A stretch of 64,000 bases of DNA from Bdellovibrio sp. SKB1291214 (GCF_002209355.2 NZ_CP106855.1:2790001-2854000), one strand, 5' to 3'. Positions 16,565-25,472 are shown, counted from the stretch's first letter. Numbers and translations are program-made. Notes: generated by a model not told the origin, from the sequence alone.

Positions 16565-17254
16565 CTAGGAGATCGTCGCAAATTTGCGAACGTACTCGAT
16601 CACTGAAGATTTAAATTCCTCTGGTAATCCTACGAATCGAAGTCCGGCATAGCCATCATTTCCCATGTAAACCACTTCACAAGAGGTGGTGATGGTTTGA
16701 TACAAATTGGGGCTTGTTAATGTCGCAAAAAACTTCTGACCAATTTGCAAAGCTTCGGCATCATTGATTCCCAGGCCACCCTCACTGATCGAGATCACTC
16801 GGCATTTTATAGGGGCCGAGGTTTCGTTCGGTTCAAATTCCAAAGTTCCCACGATGGGTACTCGCGGATGAGATCTGCGACTAATACCTAAGTCGTCAAC
16901 CACTTGTTGAAGGGCGTAAACTTCCTTCCAAGTTTTTCCGGTGTCTGAAGAGATATACACTTGTGAAAGATCCGTCATTTTTTTTAGGAAAGCGATCATG
17001 TCTGAATACTTCAAAGGATCTTTGTTGATTTTGCCTTCAATGCGAGTCATCCAAACTTTGCTTTGATCTCCAGCCGGCGCAACGGCTGGAAGGTCCTTGA
17101 TTTTCGCACGCCATTTCGCCGGTGTTTCCCACTCGCCTTGGCCGCGTCCCCAGATAGAAGGCTCTTTGAAAGATGCTATCTGCGATTCCACTTCGTCTGG
17201 TTCAAATGGACCTGTCACTTGACCTTCATTCAAGATAAACCAAATTTTCGACAT
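16565..17254 (-). CDS. GYF-like plus PilZ domain protein (c-di-GMP effector candidate)
   Basis: A 229-residue cytoplasmic protein. Residues about 3-50 (WFILNEGQVTGPFEPDEVES) match the GYF_2-type domain, with the GPF...E core and a WGRGQGEWE end. Residues about 125-228 form a PilZ domain: RRSHPR supplies the R-x-x-x-R half of the c-di-GMP site, while the second half, normally [D/N]-x-S-x-x-G, reads SISEGG, so the first position is Ser rather than Asp/Asn. Binding may therefore be weakened. GYF domains also occur at the N-terminus of AgmX/GltJ gliding proteins, so a link to the gliding apparatus 1.3 kb away is possible. It lies divergent to the FMN reductase. Confidence 0.8.
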   Translation of the reverse strand: MSKIWFILNEGQVTGPFEPDEVESQIASFKEPSIWGRGQGEWETPAKWRAKIKDLPAVAPAGDQSKVWMTRIEGKINKDPLKYSDMIAFLKKMTDLSQVYISSDTGKTWKEVYALQQVVDDLGISRRSHPRVPIVGTLEFEPNETSAPIKCRVISISEGGLGINDAEALQIGQKFFATLTSPNLYQTITTSCEVVYMGNDGYAGLRFVGLPEEFKSSVIEYVRKFATIS

Positions 17255-17331
17255 TGCGAAGACACCCTTCTGAAAACTGTATTGCCTTTATTACAGCGAA
17301 AGGTATATCACTTTGTCTAGGAGATTTACGA

Positions 17332-17907
17332 ATGAAGTACATTATCGCAGGCACTGACCGTCCTGATTCTAAAACATTGAAGCTCGCAGAGTACGTGCAA
17401 AGACTCTATAAAGAGCAGGGTGAGGCTGTTGAAATTATCGACCTCAAAGACGTGAAGGCGCACCTTCACACAGGTCCTCACTACGGAAAAGAGCACTCAG
17501 GCTTACAGCCGTATCTGGATAAGTTGGTTGCTTCTGAGGGTTTGATCGTGATCTGTCCTGAGTACAATGGATCGATGCCGGGAGCGCTGAAGTACTTTAT
17601 CGACCACATGAAATTTCCAGAAACTTTTGAATATCGGCCCGTATGTTTTATCGGCTTGGGATGGATGTTCGGAGGACTTCGTCCGGTAGAGCACCTTCAG
17701 CAGATCTTTGGTTATAGAAATGCATTTATCTTTCCAGAGCGCATTTTCATCACGAATGCTCCAAAGGTCTTAGATGACCAAGGGGAGCCACAGGATGAAA
17801 TGATCAAAAAGTTGTTAGTGAAACAAATCACGGGCTTCCGCAATTTTGTTTCAGCACTTTCTGCATTTAAACTCGACGCGAACTCTCTTATTGCGTCAAA
17901 GAAGTAG
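17332..17907 (+). CDS. NADPH-dependent FMN reductase-like flavoprotein (first of two)
   Basis: A 191-residue flavodoxin-fold reductase. CPEYNGSMPGALKYFIDHM (about residues 64-82) is the SPEYNGS-type signature of NAD(P)H-dependent FMN reductases and chromate/azo reductases. I started at the ATG at 17332, preceded by AGGAGA at ideal spacing. An in-frame ATG 26 codons upstream lacks a site and lies in the promoter region. It reduces flavin or quinones in the cytoplasm; the physiological substrate cannot be read from sequence. Its 3' end overlaps the convergent small membrane-protein gene by 20 bp. Confidence 0.85.
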   Translation: MKYIIAGTDRPDSKTLKLAEYVQRLYKEQGEAVEIIDLKDVKAHLHTGPHYGKEHSGLQPYLDKLVASEGLIVICPEYNGSMPGALKYFIDHMKFPETFEYRPVCFIGLGWMFGGLRPVEHLQQIFGYRNAFIFPERIFITNAPKVLDDQGEPQDEMIKKLLVKQITGFRNFVSALSAFKLDANSLIASKK

Positions 17908-18061
17908 TCGTCACGGAAGCGGGCTGGCGGTTGTCAGCCACGCTTTTCTCTGTCAGACGAGATTCAAAATAGACCAATCCCACAAGAATAAGTGCTGCCA
18001 AAGCCCACTTTGAGTGGCTAATGGTGCGAAGAACAGAACTTTTAAGGTCAGATCGAAACAT
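17888..18061 (-). CDS. Small single-pass membrane protein
   Basis: A 57-residue frame, MFRSDLKSSVLRTISHSKWA then a hydrophobic segment ALAALILVGLVYF and a polar Thr/Ser-rich tail. I chose the ATG at 18061 because GGGAG lies 8 bases upstream; the open frame extends upstream without a comparable site. The positively charged N-terminus suggests an N-in, C-out inner-membrane protein. I do not recognise the family. It overlaps the 3' end of the FMN reductase gene. Confidence 0.55.
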   Translation of the reverse strand: MFRSDLKSSVLRTISHSKWALAALILVGLVYFESRLTEKSVADNRQPASVTTTSLTQ

Positions 18062-18269
18062 AAGTTTACTCCCTGAATCCTTATTTTCACCTCTTCGTAA
18101 AACTCTACGCAACTGACGAAGCGGTAATGTGAAGTGCTGCGTTATGACTATTGGTCCAGCTGCTGACAAGAGCACTGAGATTCCCTACACTTAGGAAGCT
18201 TATTCAAAATCAAACGGGAGTTGCGATATCGAACACCAAGACCATGGTCATAAAAACACCAATTTAGCG

Positions 18270-20138
18270 ATGCTATCTTTGGCCGCGTTGGGCATCGTGT
18301 TTGGTGATATCGGAACAAGTCCCCTGTACGCCCTTCGTGAATGTTTCGGTGGAGAGTACGGCCTGGCGGTTTCACCAGAAAATGTGATCGGCATCCTGTC
18401 TCTGATCGTATGGACGATGATCTCTACAATCTGTGTAAAGTACATGGCGTACGTTATGCGTGCGGATAATAAAGGCGAAGGCGGAATCTTATCCTTGATG
18501 GCGCTGGCGGTGCGCAGTCAACATACGAAAGATATTACGCATCGTCGTTGGGTGATGACGATTCTAGGGTTGTTTGGTGCGGCTCTTCTTTACGGGGATG
18601 GTGTTATCACCCCGGCAATCTCGGTTTTGTCGGCGATGGAAGGTCTCAAAATCGTCACGAATCAGTTCGACCCGTACATTATCCCCATCACCATCTTCAT
18701 CATCAATGCCTTATTCTTAATGCAAAGGTACGGTACGGGCCGAATCGGGGTCATTTTTGGTCCGATCCTGTTGTTGTGGTTTACAACTTTGGGAGTTCTA
18801 GGAGTGAATGGTCTTATTAGTAACCCTTCCATCTTGGAAGCGTTATGGCCACATCACGCTCTGGAGTTTTTCTTCAGAAATGGAGTTCATGGTTTTCTGG
18901 TTCTAGGTTCCGTGGTCCTTGTTGTGACCGGTGGTGAAGCTTTGTATGCGGATATGGGGCACTTCGGAAAAACGCCGATTCGTATGGCCTGGTTTTTTGT
19001 CGCATTACCCGCGTTGATTTTGAATTACTTCGGTCAGGGCGCTTTGCTTTTGACAAACTCGGATGCGATTTCAAATCCGTTTTATATGTTGGCACCGAAA
19101 TGGGCCGTGATACCTATGGTCTGCTTAAGTACGACAGCTGCAGTCATTGCGTCTCAAGCATTGATCTCTGGAGTTTTCTCCATCACTCGACAGGCGATTC
19201 AGCTGGGCTTCTGTCCTCGTATTAATATCGTTCACACATCTTCACAAGAGATCGGTCAGATTTATATTCCTGCGATCAATTGGTCCTTGTTCGTGGGTGT
19301 TGTGTGGTTGGTTCTGACATTTAAAACATCCAGTAATTTGGCGGCGGCGTACGGGATTGCTGTGACTGGAACCATGGTTATCACGACAATTCTTGCCTAC
19401 GAAGTAGCTCGTCAAAAGTGGAATTGGAGTTTCTTTAAGGCTGCCGGGATTTTCGGGGTGTTCTTTATCATCGACATGGCTTTCTTTGCGGCGAATTTCC
19501 ATAAAATCCCACACGGCGGTTGGGTTCCGTTGGTGATTGGCGCTGTGATCTATCTGTTGATGACAACATGGCAAAAAGGCCGCCAGGTCTTGTTCCGCCG
19601 TTTGAAAGAGCGTTCCATGCCCACAGAAGACTTTATGTTGAAGCTTTTGCGTGAACCGCCGATTCGCGTTCCAGGAACTGCCATTTACATGTCAGGGGAT
19701 CCTTGGGGGGTGCCTGCGCCCTTGCTGCATAATCTAAAGCACAATAAAGTCCTGCATCAGCGTGTGGCGATCTTAACGATCCAAACGCGCGAGGTTCCGT
19801 TTGTGTCTAAGAAAGACAATATTTCGATTCAAGAGATTGTTCCAAATTTTTATCGCATCTTAGCTTATTACGGCTTTATGGAAACGCCAAAGATGAAGCA
19901 TATTTTGGAAGCTTGTCGCAATAAAGACATCAATTTTAACGTGAATGAAACAACGTTCGTATTGGGACGTGAGACCATTATTGCAACCAAAGGTGCTCCA
20001 CGGAAAGACGAACCTCAAATGTCTCACTGGCGTGAGCGATTGTTTGCGGTGATGTCTAAGAATGCCCAACGTCCCACGGCGTTCTTCCGCATTCCTCCGA
20101 ATCAGGTGATCGAAGTCGGTATCCAAGTAGAGATCTAG
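18270..20138 (+). CDS. kup: Kup-family potassium uptake protein
   Basis: A potassium-proton symporter of the inner membrane. From the ATG at 18270 the protein is 622 residues and opens with the Kup signature SLAALGIVFGDIGTSPLYAL. About twelve membrane helices follow (for example GDGVITPAISVLSAMEGL, FVALPALILNYFGQGALL, SRQALIS-like region SQALISGVFSITRQAIQLGF). The C-terminal cytoplasmic domain begins after about residue 445. The conserved start region probably extends upstream: the in-frame codons 18240-18269 encode DHGHKNTNLA, which looks like normal Kup N-terminus, yet no ATG, GTG or TTG lies in frame before the stop at 18192. A GGGAG site at 18216-18220 sits 7 bases before an in-frame ATC (18228), a possible non-canonical start. 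Confidence 0.92.
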   Translation: MLSLAALGIVFGDIGTSPLYALRECFGGEYGLAVSPENVIGILSLIVWTMISTICVKYMAYVMRADNKGEGGILSLMALAVRSQHTKDITHRRWVMTILGLFGAALLYGDGVITPAISVLSAMEGLKIVTNQFDPYIIPITIFIINALFLMQRYGTGRIGVIFGPILLLWFTTLGVLGVNGLISNPSILEALWPHHALEFFFRNGVHGFLVLGSVVLVVTGGEALYADMGHFGKTPIRMAWFFVALPALILNYFGQGALLLTNSDAISNPFYMLAPKWAVIPMVCLSTTAAVIASQALISGVFSITRQAIQLGFCPRINIVHTSSQEIGQIYIPAINWSLFVGVVWLVLTFKTSSNLAAAYGIAVTGTMVITTILAYEVARQKWNWSFFKAAGIFGVFFIIDMAFFAANFHKIPHGGWVPLVIGAVIYLLMTTWQKGRQVLFRRLKERSMPTEDFMLKLLREPPIRVPGTAIYMSGDPWGVPAPLLHNLKHNKVLHQRVAILTIQTREVPFVSKKDNISIQEIVPNFYRILAYYGFMETPKMKHILEACRNKDINFNVNETTFVLGRETIIATKGAPRKDEPQMSHWRERLFAVMSKNAQRPTAFFRIPPNQVIEVGIQVEI

Positions 20139-20146
20139 ACAATTCT

Positions 20147-21316
20147 TCACATGTGCGAAGTCGCGATGGTGTCGGGAAGTTTTTTTCCCGTTAAAAGTTG
20201 TATCAACTCTTGCTTTGCATCGCGACCATCTTCGTAACCTATTTCCAATAAGGTCTGCACATAGTTTTCTTCAAATAAAAGAAAGCTTGAAAGCTCCGCA
20301 GATTCCTCCAGACCTCCCAGACCTCGTAACAGATAGCGAATCATTCGGGGCAGCTCGTGGGCATGTTGTGCTGCGATTTCAGAAAAGTCACGAGACGGGG
20401 AGATCCATAAGACGTCGATCGGCTTCACGGTCAGCTTTTTTCTTTCGGCATGATGAATCTTTGAAATCGCTAAATTAATTCTTTCAATTCGTTCGATATC
20501 AAATTCGATTCCATCGCTCATCAGGGCGTGGAGCAGAACACTCGCAACACGTGCTACACTCGGCGCTTCCGCAGGCGCAACCTCGGGAGACGTATAGCAA
20601 GCCTCCTGTTGGCGTCTGACACCGATGGCAAGCAGTCGCTCGGCTCCCATGTAAATCGCGGGAGCGCACGGGCTGAAGTTCCGAATCGACCCATCCCCGT
20701 AGTATCTGGAATCCACTGCAATCGCTGGGAATAAAACCGGGATGGCCGACGATGCCATGACGTGATCGACGTTGATTTGAGATCTCACTGCTTGTCTTCG
20801 TACTCTTTCCCATAACTCTATGTCCTCCGCACCTTGGATAAAGGTGACTGTTGAAGACGAGTGAAAATCCAGCGCTGAGATTCCCACGCCGCGAATTATT
20901 CCCTCGTTGATTTTTTTTTGAATATTTTCAAAGCGACAATTTTTAGAAATAAGATTTCGTAAAGGGGAGGTGTTTAGTAATGACTTTCCTGGCGTTCGCT
21001 TCAAGCCACCACTTGATAAATCCATCAACCAATGCAAAGCCACGCCCGTCACAGACAAAGGATCTGATTCAAAGACATCATCACTGCTAAGGGCTCCCCA
21101 GATATCACGCAGACTATCGCATGCCTCATGAAAACAACCGGGGTGAGATGTGAGAGCACAAGCATTAATAGCCCCCGCACTGACTCCTGTGAACACGCCA
21201 AAGGGATTGTCGATTGAGAGTTCTCTACATATCTCAGCCACAGCTGTTAATACGCCGACTTGATAAGCGCCTCGGGCGCCTCCACCTGATAAAACCAGGC
21301 CTAAGTTCGACATCAT
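20147..21316 (-). CDS. Patatin-like phospholipase (RssA/NTE type)
   Basis: A 389-residue serine lipase of the patatin family. It starts MMSNLGLVLSGGGARGAYQV: the oxyanion loop is GGGARG, the nucleophile serine is in GVSAG, and the catalytic aspartate is in YYGDGS. Ser-Asp dyad enzymes of this kind remove acyl chains from phospholipids. The ATG at 21316 has AAGGAG 7 bases upstream and places the catalytic loop at the very N-terminus, as in family members; the open frame continues 44 codons further, through a hairpin, without support. No signal peptide, so cytoplasmic or membrane-associated. It converges on kup with 8 bp between stops. Confidence 0.85.
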   Translation of the reverse strand: MMSNLGLVLSGGGARGAYQVGVLTAVAEICRELSIDNPFGVFTGVSAGAINACALTSHPGCFHEACDSLRDIWGALSSDDVFESDPLSVTGVALHWLMDLSSGGLKRTPGKSLLNTSPLRNLISKNCRFENIQKKINEGIIRGVGISALDFHSSSTVTFIQGAEDIELWERVRRQAVRSQINVDHVMASSAIPVLFPAIAVDSRYYGDGSIRNFSPCAPAIYMGAERLLAIGVRRQQEACYTSPEVAPAEAPSVARVASVLLHALMSDGIEFDIERIERINLAISKIHHAERKKLTVKPIDVLWISPSRDFSEIAAQHAHELPRMIRYLLRGLGGLEESAELSSFLLFEENYVQTLLEIGYEDGRDAKQELIQLLTGKKLPDTIATSHM

Positions 21317-21437
21317 TTCAGGACTCCTTTTGGACTTGTTGGCAGCAACAAATCTTGAGAAACTGGGTACGAAGACGAAGTTAGAATAGAGATTTATTTT
21401 TCTATTCGCTCTAGTGAAAGAGCTATTTAACTTCGCT

Positions 21438-21466
21438 AAGGGCGCCAACGGCGCCCTTCTTTTTTT
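21438..21466 (+). terminator. Strong intrinsic terminator on the plus strand, no plus-strand gene before it
   Basis: AAGGGCGCC-AAC-GGCGCCCTT, a perfect 9-bp stem with 3-base loop, followed by C and seven T. Both flanking genes are on the minus strand, so it does not end either of them in this orientation. It may terminate a small plus-strand RNA or act as a roadblock in both directions. Confidence 0.7.
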
Positions 21467-21478
21467 CCAAGGTCTGAT

Positions 21479-21763
21479 TTAATGTGAAGCGCGGGAGTTT
21501 TGATACGCCTGCTGCTCGGCTCTTCTTTCTGCTTCCAGTATCTCTGATAAATGGGTGCGACGACTTTTTACGGTGCGGTCGACTTTGTTTAAATAAGTCG
21601 CCAAGTGATGAAACAGCTTTTCTGTTTCGGAGTCGGTTTCCAGACGTCCTTCTTCGCCTTTAATTTCTTCAATCAAACGATCAATGATGAAGAGTGCAGC
21701 GTTTAAGTTCACGCCCACATCATGCAAAAACTCCGTCTCCTTGTAGAGCTCGAGATTCGCCAT
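21479..21763 (-). CDS. Small helical hypothetical protein
   Basis: A 94-residue protein, MANLELYKETEFLHDVGVNL, with no signal peptide and strongly helical, charged composition (IIDRLIEEIKGEEGRLETDS, VDRTVKSRRTHLSEILEAER). The ATG at 21763 is preceded by GGGGGAA. An upstream ATG (21820) lacks a site. I do not recognise the family; helical content and size would suit a small partner or regulator protein. Confidence 0.65.
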   Translation of the reverse strand: MANLELYKETEFLHDVGVNLNAALFIIDRLIEEIKGEEGRLETDSETEKLFHHLATYLNKVDRTVKSRRTHLSEILEAERRAEQQAYQNSRASH

Positions 21764-22204
21764 AAATTCCCCCTTCAAAAAATTATCCAAGGCCCGGGCC
21801 CCCTTCACAACATGTAGCATTGCAAAAAAGGCACCCGCCGATTTTTGGAATTCGGGTCAGCACACGCATCGCGTGAACATTTTATATCGCGCTGCTGGAG
21901 CCAAAATGAACATCACTTGGAAACCAATTGCGAAATCGAACCTGCTCAATTTTTAGGCTGCGTCGCCTCTTGTTCGCGGAAATATTAGATTATTGTCAGA
22001 ATTTGGTGTTGAAATAGGACTGAAGTCCTGGCACTTTCATTGCTTATGTTCAAATTGGCTCCATTTTGGGACCACTTTGAAAGTTTTAGGTGAAGGCAAG
22101 TGAATGCGAAACGACAGCCAACTGAGTGAGCTGGAACCAATCATTAGAGTTTATTTAAAAGTATTTACGATTAACAACGATTCGACAAAAGGGGATTCAA
22201 ACCA
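21764..22204. other. Divergent promoter region between the helical protein and the barrel gene
   Basis: This 441-bp region contains the sigma-54 promoter at 22029-22044 and, just before it, the short palindrome GGACTGAAGTCC. The expected leader of about 150 nt before the barrel gene is unusually long and contains a weak CAGC...GCTG hairpin near 22117. I found no protein-coding gene in it. Confidence 0.5.
22029..22044 (+). promoter_or_regulatory. Sigma-54 promoter of the outer-membrane barrel gene
   Basis: TGGCACTTTCATTGCT matches TGGCAC-N5-TTGCW at every fixed position. The start would be near 22056, about 150 bases before the GTG at 22205. Confidence 0.75.
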
Positions 22205-23185
22205 GTGAAAAAACAAATCATTTCATCACTGATTTTGGCAGGTTCTTTGGTTGCAGCAGTATCTGCTCATGCTGAAGAGAAACAAACAGCAAACACAAGT
22301 TCAGTTAAAGTAACTGACGTTCAAAAAAAGGACGAGACAGTTCCAGGTGACTTGGATCAAGAAATCACAAACGCAAAAATGCGTGCTGAATCTGGTTCTA
22401 AATCTAAATGGTCTATCTCAACATCATTGAATTACAATGGTGGTAACCTTGAGACTCCATTCAGCGCGAAACGTCCGAATTATGCGGGTGTTTCCACTCA
22501 AGATACTTCGACAAGCATGTCTGCAGATATCGCTGTAGCGCTTCGTTTGACTTCTCGTGATCAACTTCGCTTGGGTACTGGTGTGACTGTTAAAACTCCA
22601 TTCCAAAACACATACGAAGAGTCAACAAACCAAAATGGCGCAAGAAAAGCAGCTGCTTCTGCTCCTTACGTTTCTTGGGGCCGTTCATTCCGTGCTTGGA
22701 ATTTGCAACAATCTATCGGCGCGACAGGTTCTTATGAAACGAACCCAAGCTATACAGACGCGGGGTATATCGGTACAGGTTCTGTTGATTACACAATCCT
22801 AGGTGAAATCCCGAACTCAAACTGGCAACCAGGTTTCGCAGTAACTATCGCTTACACAGCGTTCAGCGACGGCGCACTTGCTTCTGACACAGCTTCAAAC
22901 ACTGAGATGGGTCGTTCAGATTACTCCATCGGTTTGTATCCATTCATCGAATACGCATTCAACGACAGATACTCGTTCAGAACAGTATTCCGTCCAGCAA
23001 ACTTCGATCACTACCGTAACGACTCTGGCGACACGTTCTACCACAACATGTGGACGCAATCAGTAGGTGTTGGTATCGCGGTTACTCGTGACATTTACTT
23101 GTACCCGAATTTCCAATTCGCTCCTGAATATGTACAAGCTGACACTACGAACGTCGGTATGTCTGCTACAATCAACGTATTCTAA
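22205..23185 (+). CDS. Outer-membrane beta-barrel protein
   Basis: A 326-residue secreted protein beginning with GTG (read as Met): MKKQIISSLILAGSLVAAVS, cleavage after AHA. After a charged linker of about 35 residues there are roughly twelve alternating strands (KWSISTSLNYNGG, SMSADIAVALRLTSRDQLRL, WNLQQSIGATGSYETN, YSFRTVFRPANFDHY, DIYLYPNFQFAPEYVQA), ending in NVGMSATINVF with the terminal phenylalanine recognised by the Bam complex. It is probably a 12-stranded porin-like or channel protein. I do not recognise the family. It has its own sigma-54 promoter and terminator, so it is a single-gene unit under activator control. Confidence 0.8.
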   Translation: MKKQIISSLILAGSLVAAVSAHAEEKQTANTSSVKVTDVQKKDETVPGDLDQEITNAKMRAESGSKSKWSISTSLNYNGGNLETPFSAKRPNYAGVSTQDTSTSMSADIAVALRLTSRDQLRLGTGVTVKTPFQNTYEESTNQNGARKAAASAPYVSWGRSFRAWNLQQSIGATGSYETNPSYTDAGYIGTGSVDYTILGEIPNSNWQPGFAVTIAYTAFSDGALASDTASNTEMGRSDYSIGLYPFIEYAFNDRYSFRTVFRPANFDHYRNDSGDTFYHNMWTQSVGVGIAVTRDIYLYPNFQFAPEYVQADTTNVGMSATINVF

Positions 23186-23207
23186 TCTTAGCGATACAGT
23201 TGAAATT

Positions 23208-23242
23208 AAAAAGGCAGCTCCTGAAAAGGACTGCCTTTTTTT
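23208..23242 (+). terminator. Intrinsic terminator of the barrel gene
   Basis: AAAAAGGCAG, a 13-base loop, then CTGCCTTTTTTT; it lies 22 bp after the stop. Confidence 0.85.
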
Positions 23243-23281
23243 ATTTGGTTCCAGGTACCTTTTCCTTCACCCATCACATAT

Positions 23282-23307
23282 AAAAAAAGGCTCTTGCGGG
23301 AGCCTTT
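23282..23307 (-). terminator. Intrinsic terminator of the M23 lipoprotein gene
   Basis: On the minus strand AAAGGCTCCCGCAAGAGCCTTT is followed by further T. It lies 7 bp beyond the stop codon. Confidence 0.8.
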
Positions 23308-23313
23308 AAAGTT

Positions 23314-23886
23314 TTAAAGTTGAGCTGTTGAAGTGGCCGCTGTGTCTGGAAGAAGCGGAAGAGGATCGATCGGTCCGCGGTTTTTACGGATTTCAAAGTG
23401 CAAATGAACTCCGGTTGCGCGTCCTGTGCGTCCCATGGCGCCAATGACTTCGCCTTTGCGAACCTTTTGGCCTTCAGAAACCAAGATCTTGTCGAAGTGG
23501 GCATACAATGTTGCCCAGCCGTCGCCAGACTCGATTAGAACCATTTTTCCGTATCCTTTAAACTCACGACCTGCGTAAATGATTGTACCGCCCTGGGCAG
23601 CCAATATCGGCGTTCCTTTAGGAGCAGCCAGATCAATTCCCAAATGGGGTCTGCGTTTATTAGGTAAAAAGCCACGAGTCATGCGAGCACTGTCAACCGG
23701 CCAATCAAAGTGTTTGTCATCCTCGGACATCACCGTCATGGGCTGATCAGAAGCTGTTCCGCGAGACGGAGAGCCATTTAAGACTTCACGGGAAAGTGGC
23801 GTGTGAAAAGTCGTGCAGGAACCTAAAGTTCCTACTGTGATTATGCATCCTGCAAAGTTAACAAGTTGTTTCCATCCTGGTGTCAT
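23314..23886 (-). CDS. M23 (LytM/LysM-type) peptidase lipoprotein
   Basis: A 190-residue predicted lipoprotein with lipobox TLGSC (Cys24). The LytM domain spans about 90-185. HLGIDLA gives the H-x(3)-D zinc ligands and GVHLHFEIR the H-x-H ligands, so the metal site is complete and the enzyme should be an active endopeptidase cutting peptidoglycan cross-bridges (or an activator of amidases). It would be anchored in a membrane facing the periplasm. On the minus strand TTGGAT, 16 bases, TATAGT lies immediately before the ATG, which would give an almost leaderless mRNA. Confidence 0.88.
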   Translation of the reverse strand: MTPGWKQLVNFAGCIITVGTLGSCTTFHTPLSREVLNGSPSRGTASDQPMTVMSEDDKHFDWPVDSARMTRGFLPNKRRPHLGIDLAAPKGTPILAAQGGTIIYAGREFKGYGKMVLIESGDGWATLYAHFDKILVSEGQKVRKGEVIGAMGRTGRATGVHLHFEIRKNRGPIDPLPLLPDTAATSTAQL

Positions 23887-23892
23887 GGTTCG

Positions 23893-23920
23893 ACTATAAC
23901 GTACAAGACCTCGTATCCAA
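23893..23920 (-). promoter_or_regulatory. Possible sigma-70 promoter giving a near-leaderless M23 mRNA
   Basis: On the minus strand TTGGAT (-35) and TATAGT (-10) are 16 bases apart. The -10 box ends 6 bases before the ATG at 23886, so +1 would fall on or beside the start codon. No Shine-Dalgarno sequence is visible. Confidence 0.35.
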
Positions 23921-24157
23921 AGGATTTTTTGCCCAAAACTGGCATAAAAAATGACGCAAAATTACCAAATGTTAAATGCCTATTTTTCAATCATTTCATT
24001 AGGATAGGTCGAAAAGTCAGTGACAGTTTTAGAGTAGATTATCAAGACTTACGTCGTGTGAGTTTTGTCTCAAGATGATGATTAAATCGTGTTCAAGAAA
24101 TCCAAATTTCTGCAAAATCCCATCGGGCATTTTCTAAGTTTTCAGAGGGAAAATCCC

Positions 24158-24191
24158 AAAAAAAAGAAGGCGTCCCATGTGGAACGCCTTC
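24158..24191 (-). terminator. Intrinsic terminator of glyA
   Basis: On the minus strand GAAGGCGTTCC...GGGACGCCTTC is followed by eight T. Confidence 0.9.
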
Positions 24192-24224
24192 AAGATTCTC
24201 AAAATCAAATTTCGTAAAACTTAA

Positions 24225-25472
24225 TTAGTAGATTGGAAATGACTTACACATTTCTTTTACTTCATTGTGAACTTTGTTTTTCAAATCAGCGTTATCAGCG
24301 TTGTTCAACACTTGCGCAATCCATTGACCGATCTTCTTCATTTCTGAAGTGCCCATTCCACGAGTCGTCAAAGCAGGTGTTCCAATACGAATACCGCTTG
24401 TTACGAATGGAGAACGCTTTTCATTCGGCACTGTGTTTTTATTCACAGTGATACCAGCCTCATCCAACGCAATTTCTGCGACTTTACCAGTGATCTCGCG
24501 GTCTGATAAATCAATCAACATCAAGTGATTGTCTGTACCGCCAGTTACTAGCTTAAAGCCTTGAGACAAAAGTTCCTCAGACAATGTTTTCGCATTTTGA
24601 ATAACTTTTCCGCTGTAGTCTTTGAATTCAGGTTTCAAAGCTTCGCCAAACGCGACAGCTTTACCAGCAATCACGTGCTCCAATGGACCACCTTGAATAC
24701 CAGGGAAGATGCGAGAGTTCATGATCTTTGCTTTTTCTTCGGAGTTCGTCAGAATCATACCACCACGAGGACCGCGCAAAGTTTTGTGTGTCGTCGTCGT
24801 TACATAATCAGCGTATTCCGCCGGAGACGGGTGGTGGCCCGTAGCAACCAAACCTGCAAAGTGAGCCATATCAACCAAAAGGTCTGCACCCACTTCAACT
24901 GCGATCTCTTTAAATTTAGCAAAATCCAAAACACGCGGGTAGGCCGAGTAACCCGCGATGATCAATTTTGGTTTTGTTTCTTTGGCAACGGCACGGATTG
25001 TATCGTAATTGATACGCCCCGTTTCTGGATCCAATTTGTAAGAAGCTGCTTTGAAAAGCATCCCAGAGAAATTCACTGGAGACCCGTGAGTCAAGTGACC
25101 ACCGTGAGACAAATCCATACCCAGGATTGTGTCGCCAGCTTTACAAGCCGCCAAGTAAACACCCATATTCGCTTGAGAGCCAGAGTGCGGCTGAACGTTT
25201 GCGTAGTTCATGTTGAATAGTTTTTTTGCGCGCTCGATCGCAAGGGACTCAACCGTGTCTACGTTCACGCAACCACCGTAGTAACGTTTGCCTGGGTAAC
25301 CCTCAGCATACTTGTTCGTTAGGATAGAACCTTGAGCTTCCATCACAGCTTTAGACGTGTAGTTTTCCGAAGCGATCATCTCTAGACCATATTGTTGGCG
25401 TTCAGATTCTTTCTGAATCACTCCAAAAACTTCGGGATCAACTTGGTTCAATGTCATAGATGTCGAATTCAT
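24225..25472 (-). CDS. glyA: Serine hydroxymethyltransferase
   Basis: A PLP enzyme that turns serine and tetrahydrofolate into glycine and methylene-tetrahydrofolate, the main one-carbon source. The 415-residue length is normal. The PLP lysine lies in [14 protein letters not shown], and [15 protein letters not shown], the [10 protein letters not shown] substrate loop and [13 protein letters not shown] are family signatures. The ATG at 25472 has CGGAG 8 bases upstream. It ends the fatty-acid gene block, separated from rpiB by 163 bp that probably hold its own promoter. The pairing rpiB-glyA downstream of fabF is common in deltaproteobacteria-like genomes. Confidence 0.97.
   Translation of the reverse strand: MNSTSMTLNQVDPEVFGVIQKESERQQYGLEMIASENYTSKAVMEAQGSILTNKYAEGYPGKRYYGGCVNVDTVESLAIERAKKLFNMNYANVQPHSGSQANMGVYLAACKAGDTILGMDLSHGGHLTHGSPVNFSGMLFKAASYKLDPETGRINYDTIRAVAKETKPKLIIAGYSAYPRVLDFAKFKEIAVEVGADLLVDMAHFAGLVATGHHPSPAEYADYVTTTTHKTLRGPRGGMILTNSEEKAKIMNSRIFPGIQGGPLEHVIAGKAVAFGEALKPEFKDYSGKVIQNAKTLSEELLSQGFKLVTGGTDNHLMLIDLSDREITGKVAEIALDEAGITVNKNTVPNEKRSPFVTSGIRIGTPALTTRGMGTSEMKKIGQWIAQVLNNADNADLKNKVHNEVKEMCKSFPIY

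Larger units (their letters stand above)
23887..24224. other. Region between the M23 and glyA genes
   Basis: These 338 bp hold the presumed M23 promoter (23893-23920) at one end and the glyA terminator at the other. The 230 bp in between are A/T rich with no convincing gene or repeat. Confidence 0.4.
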
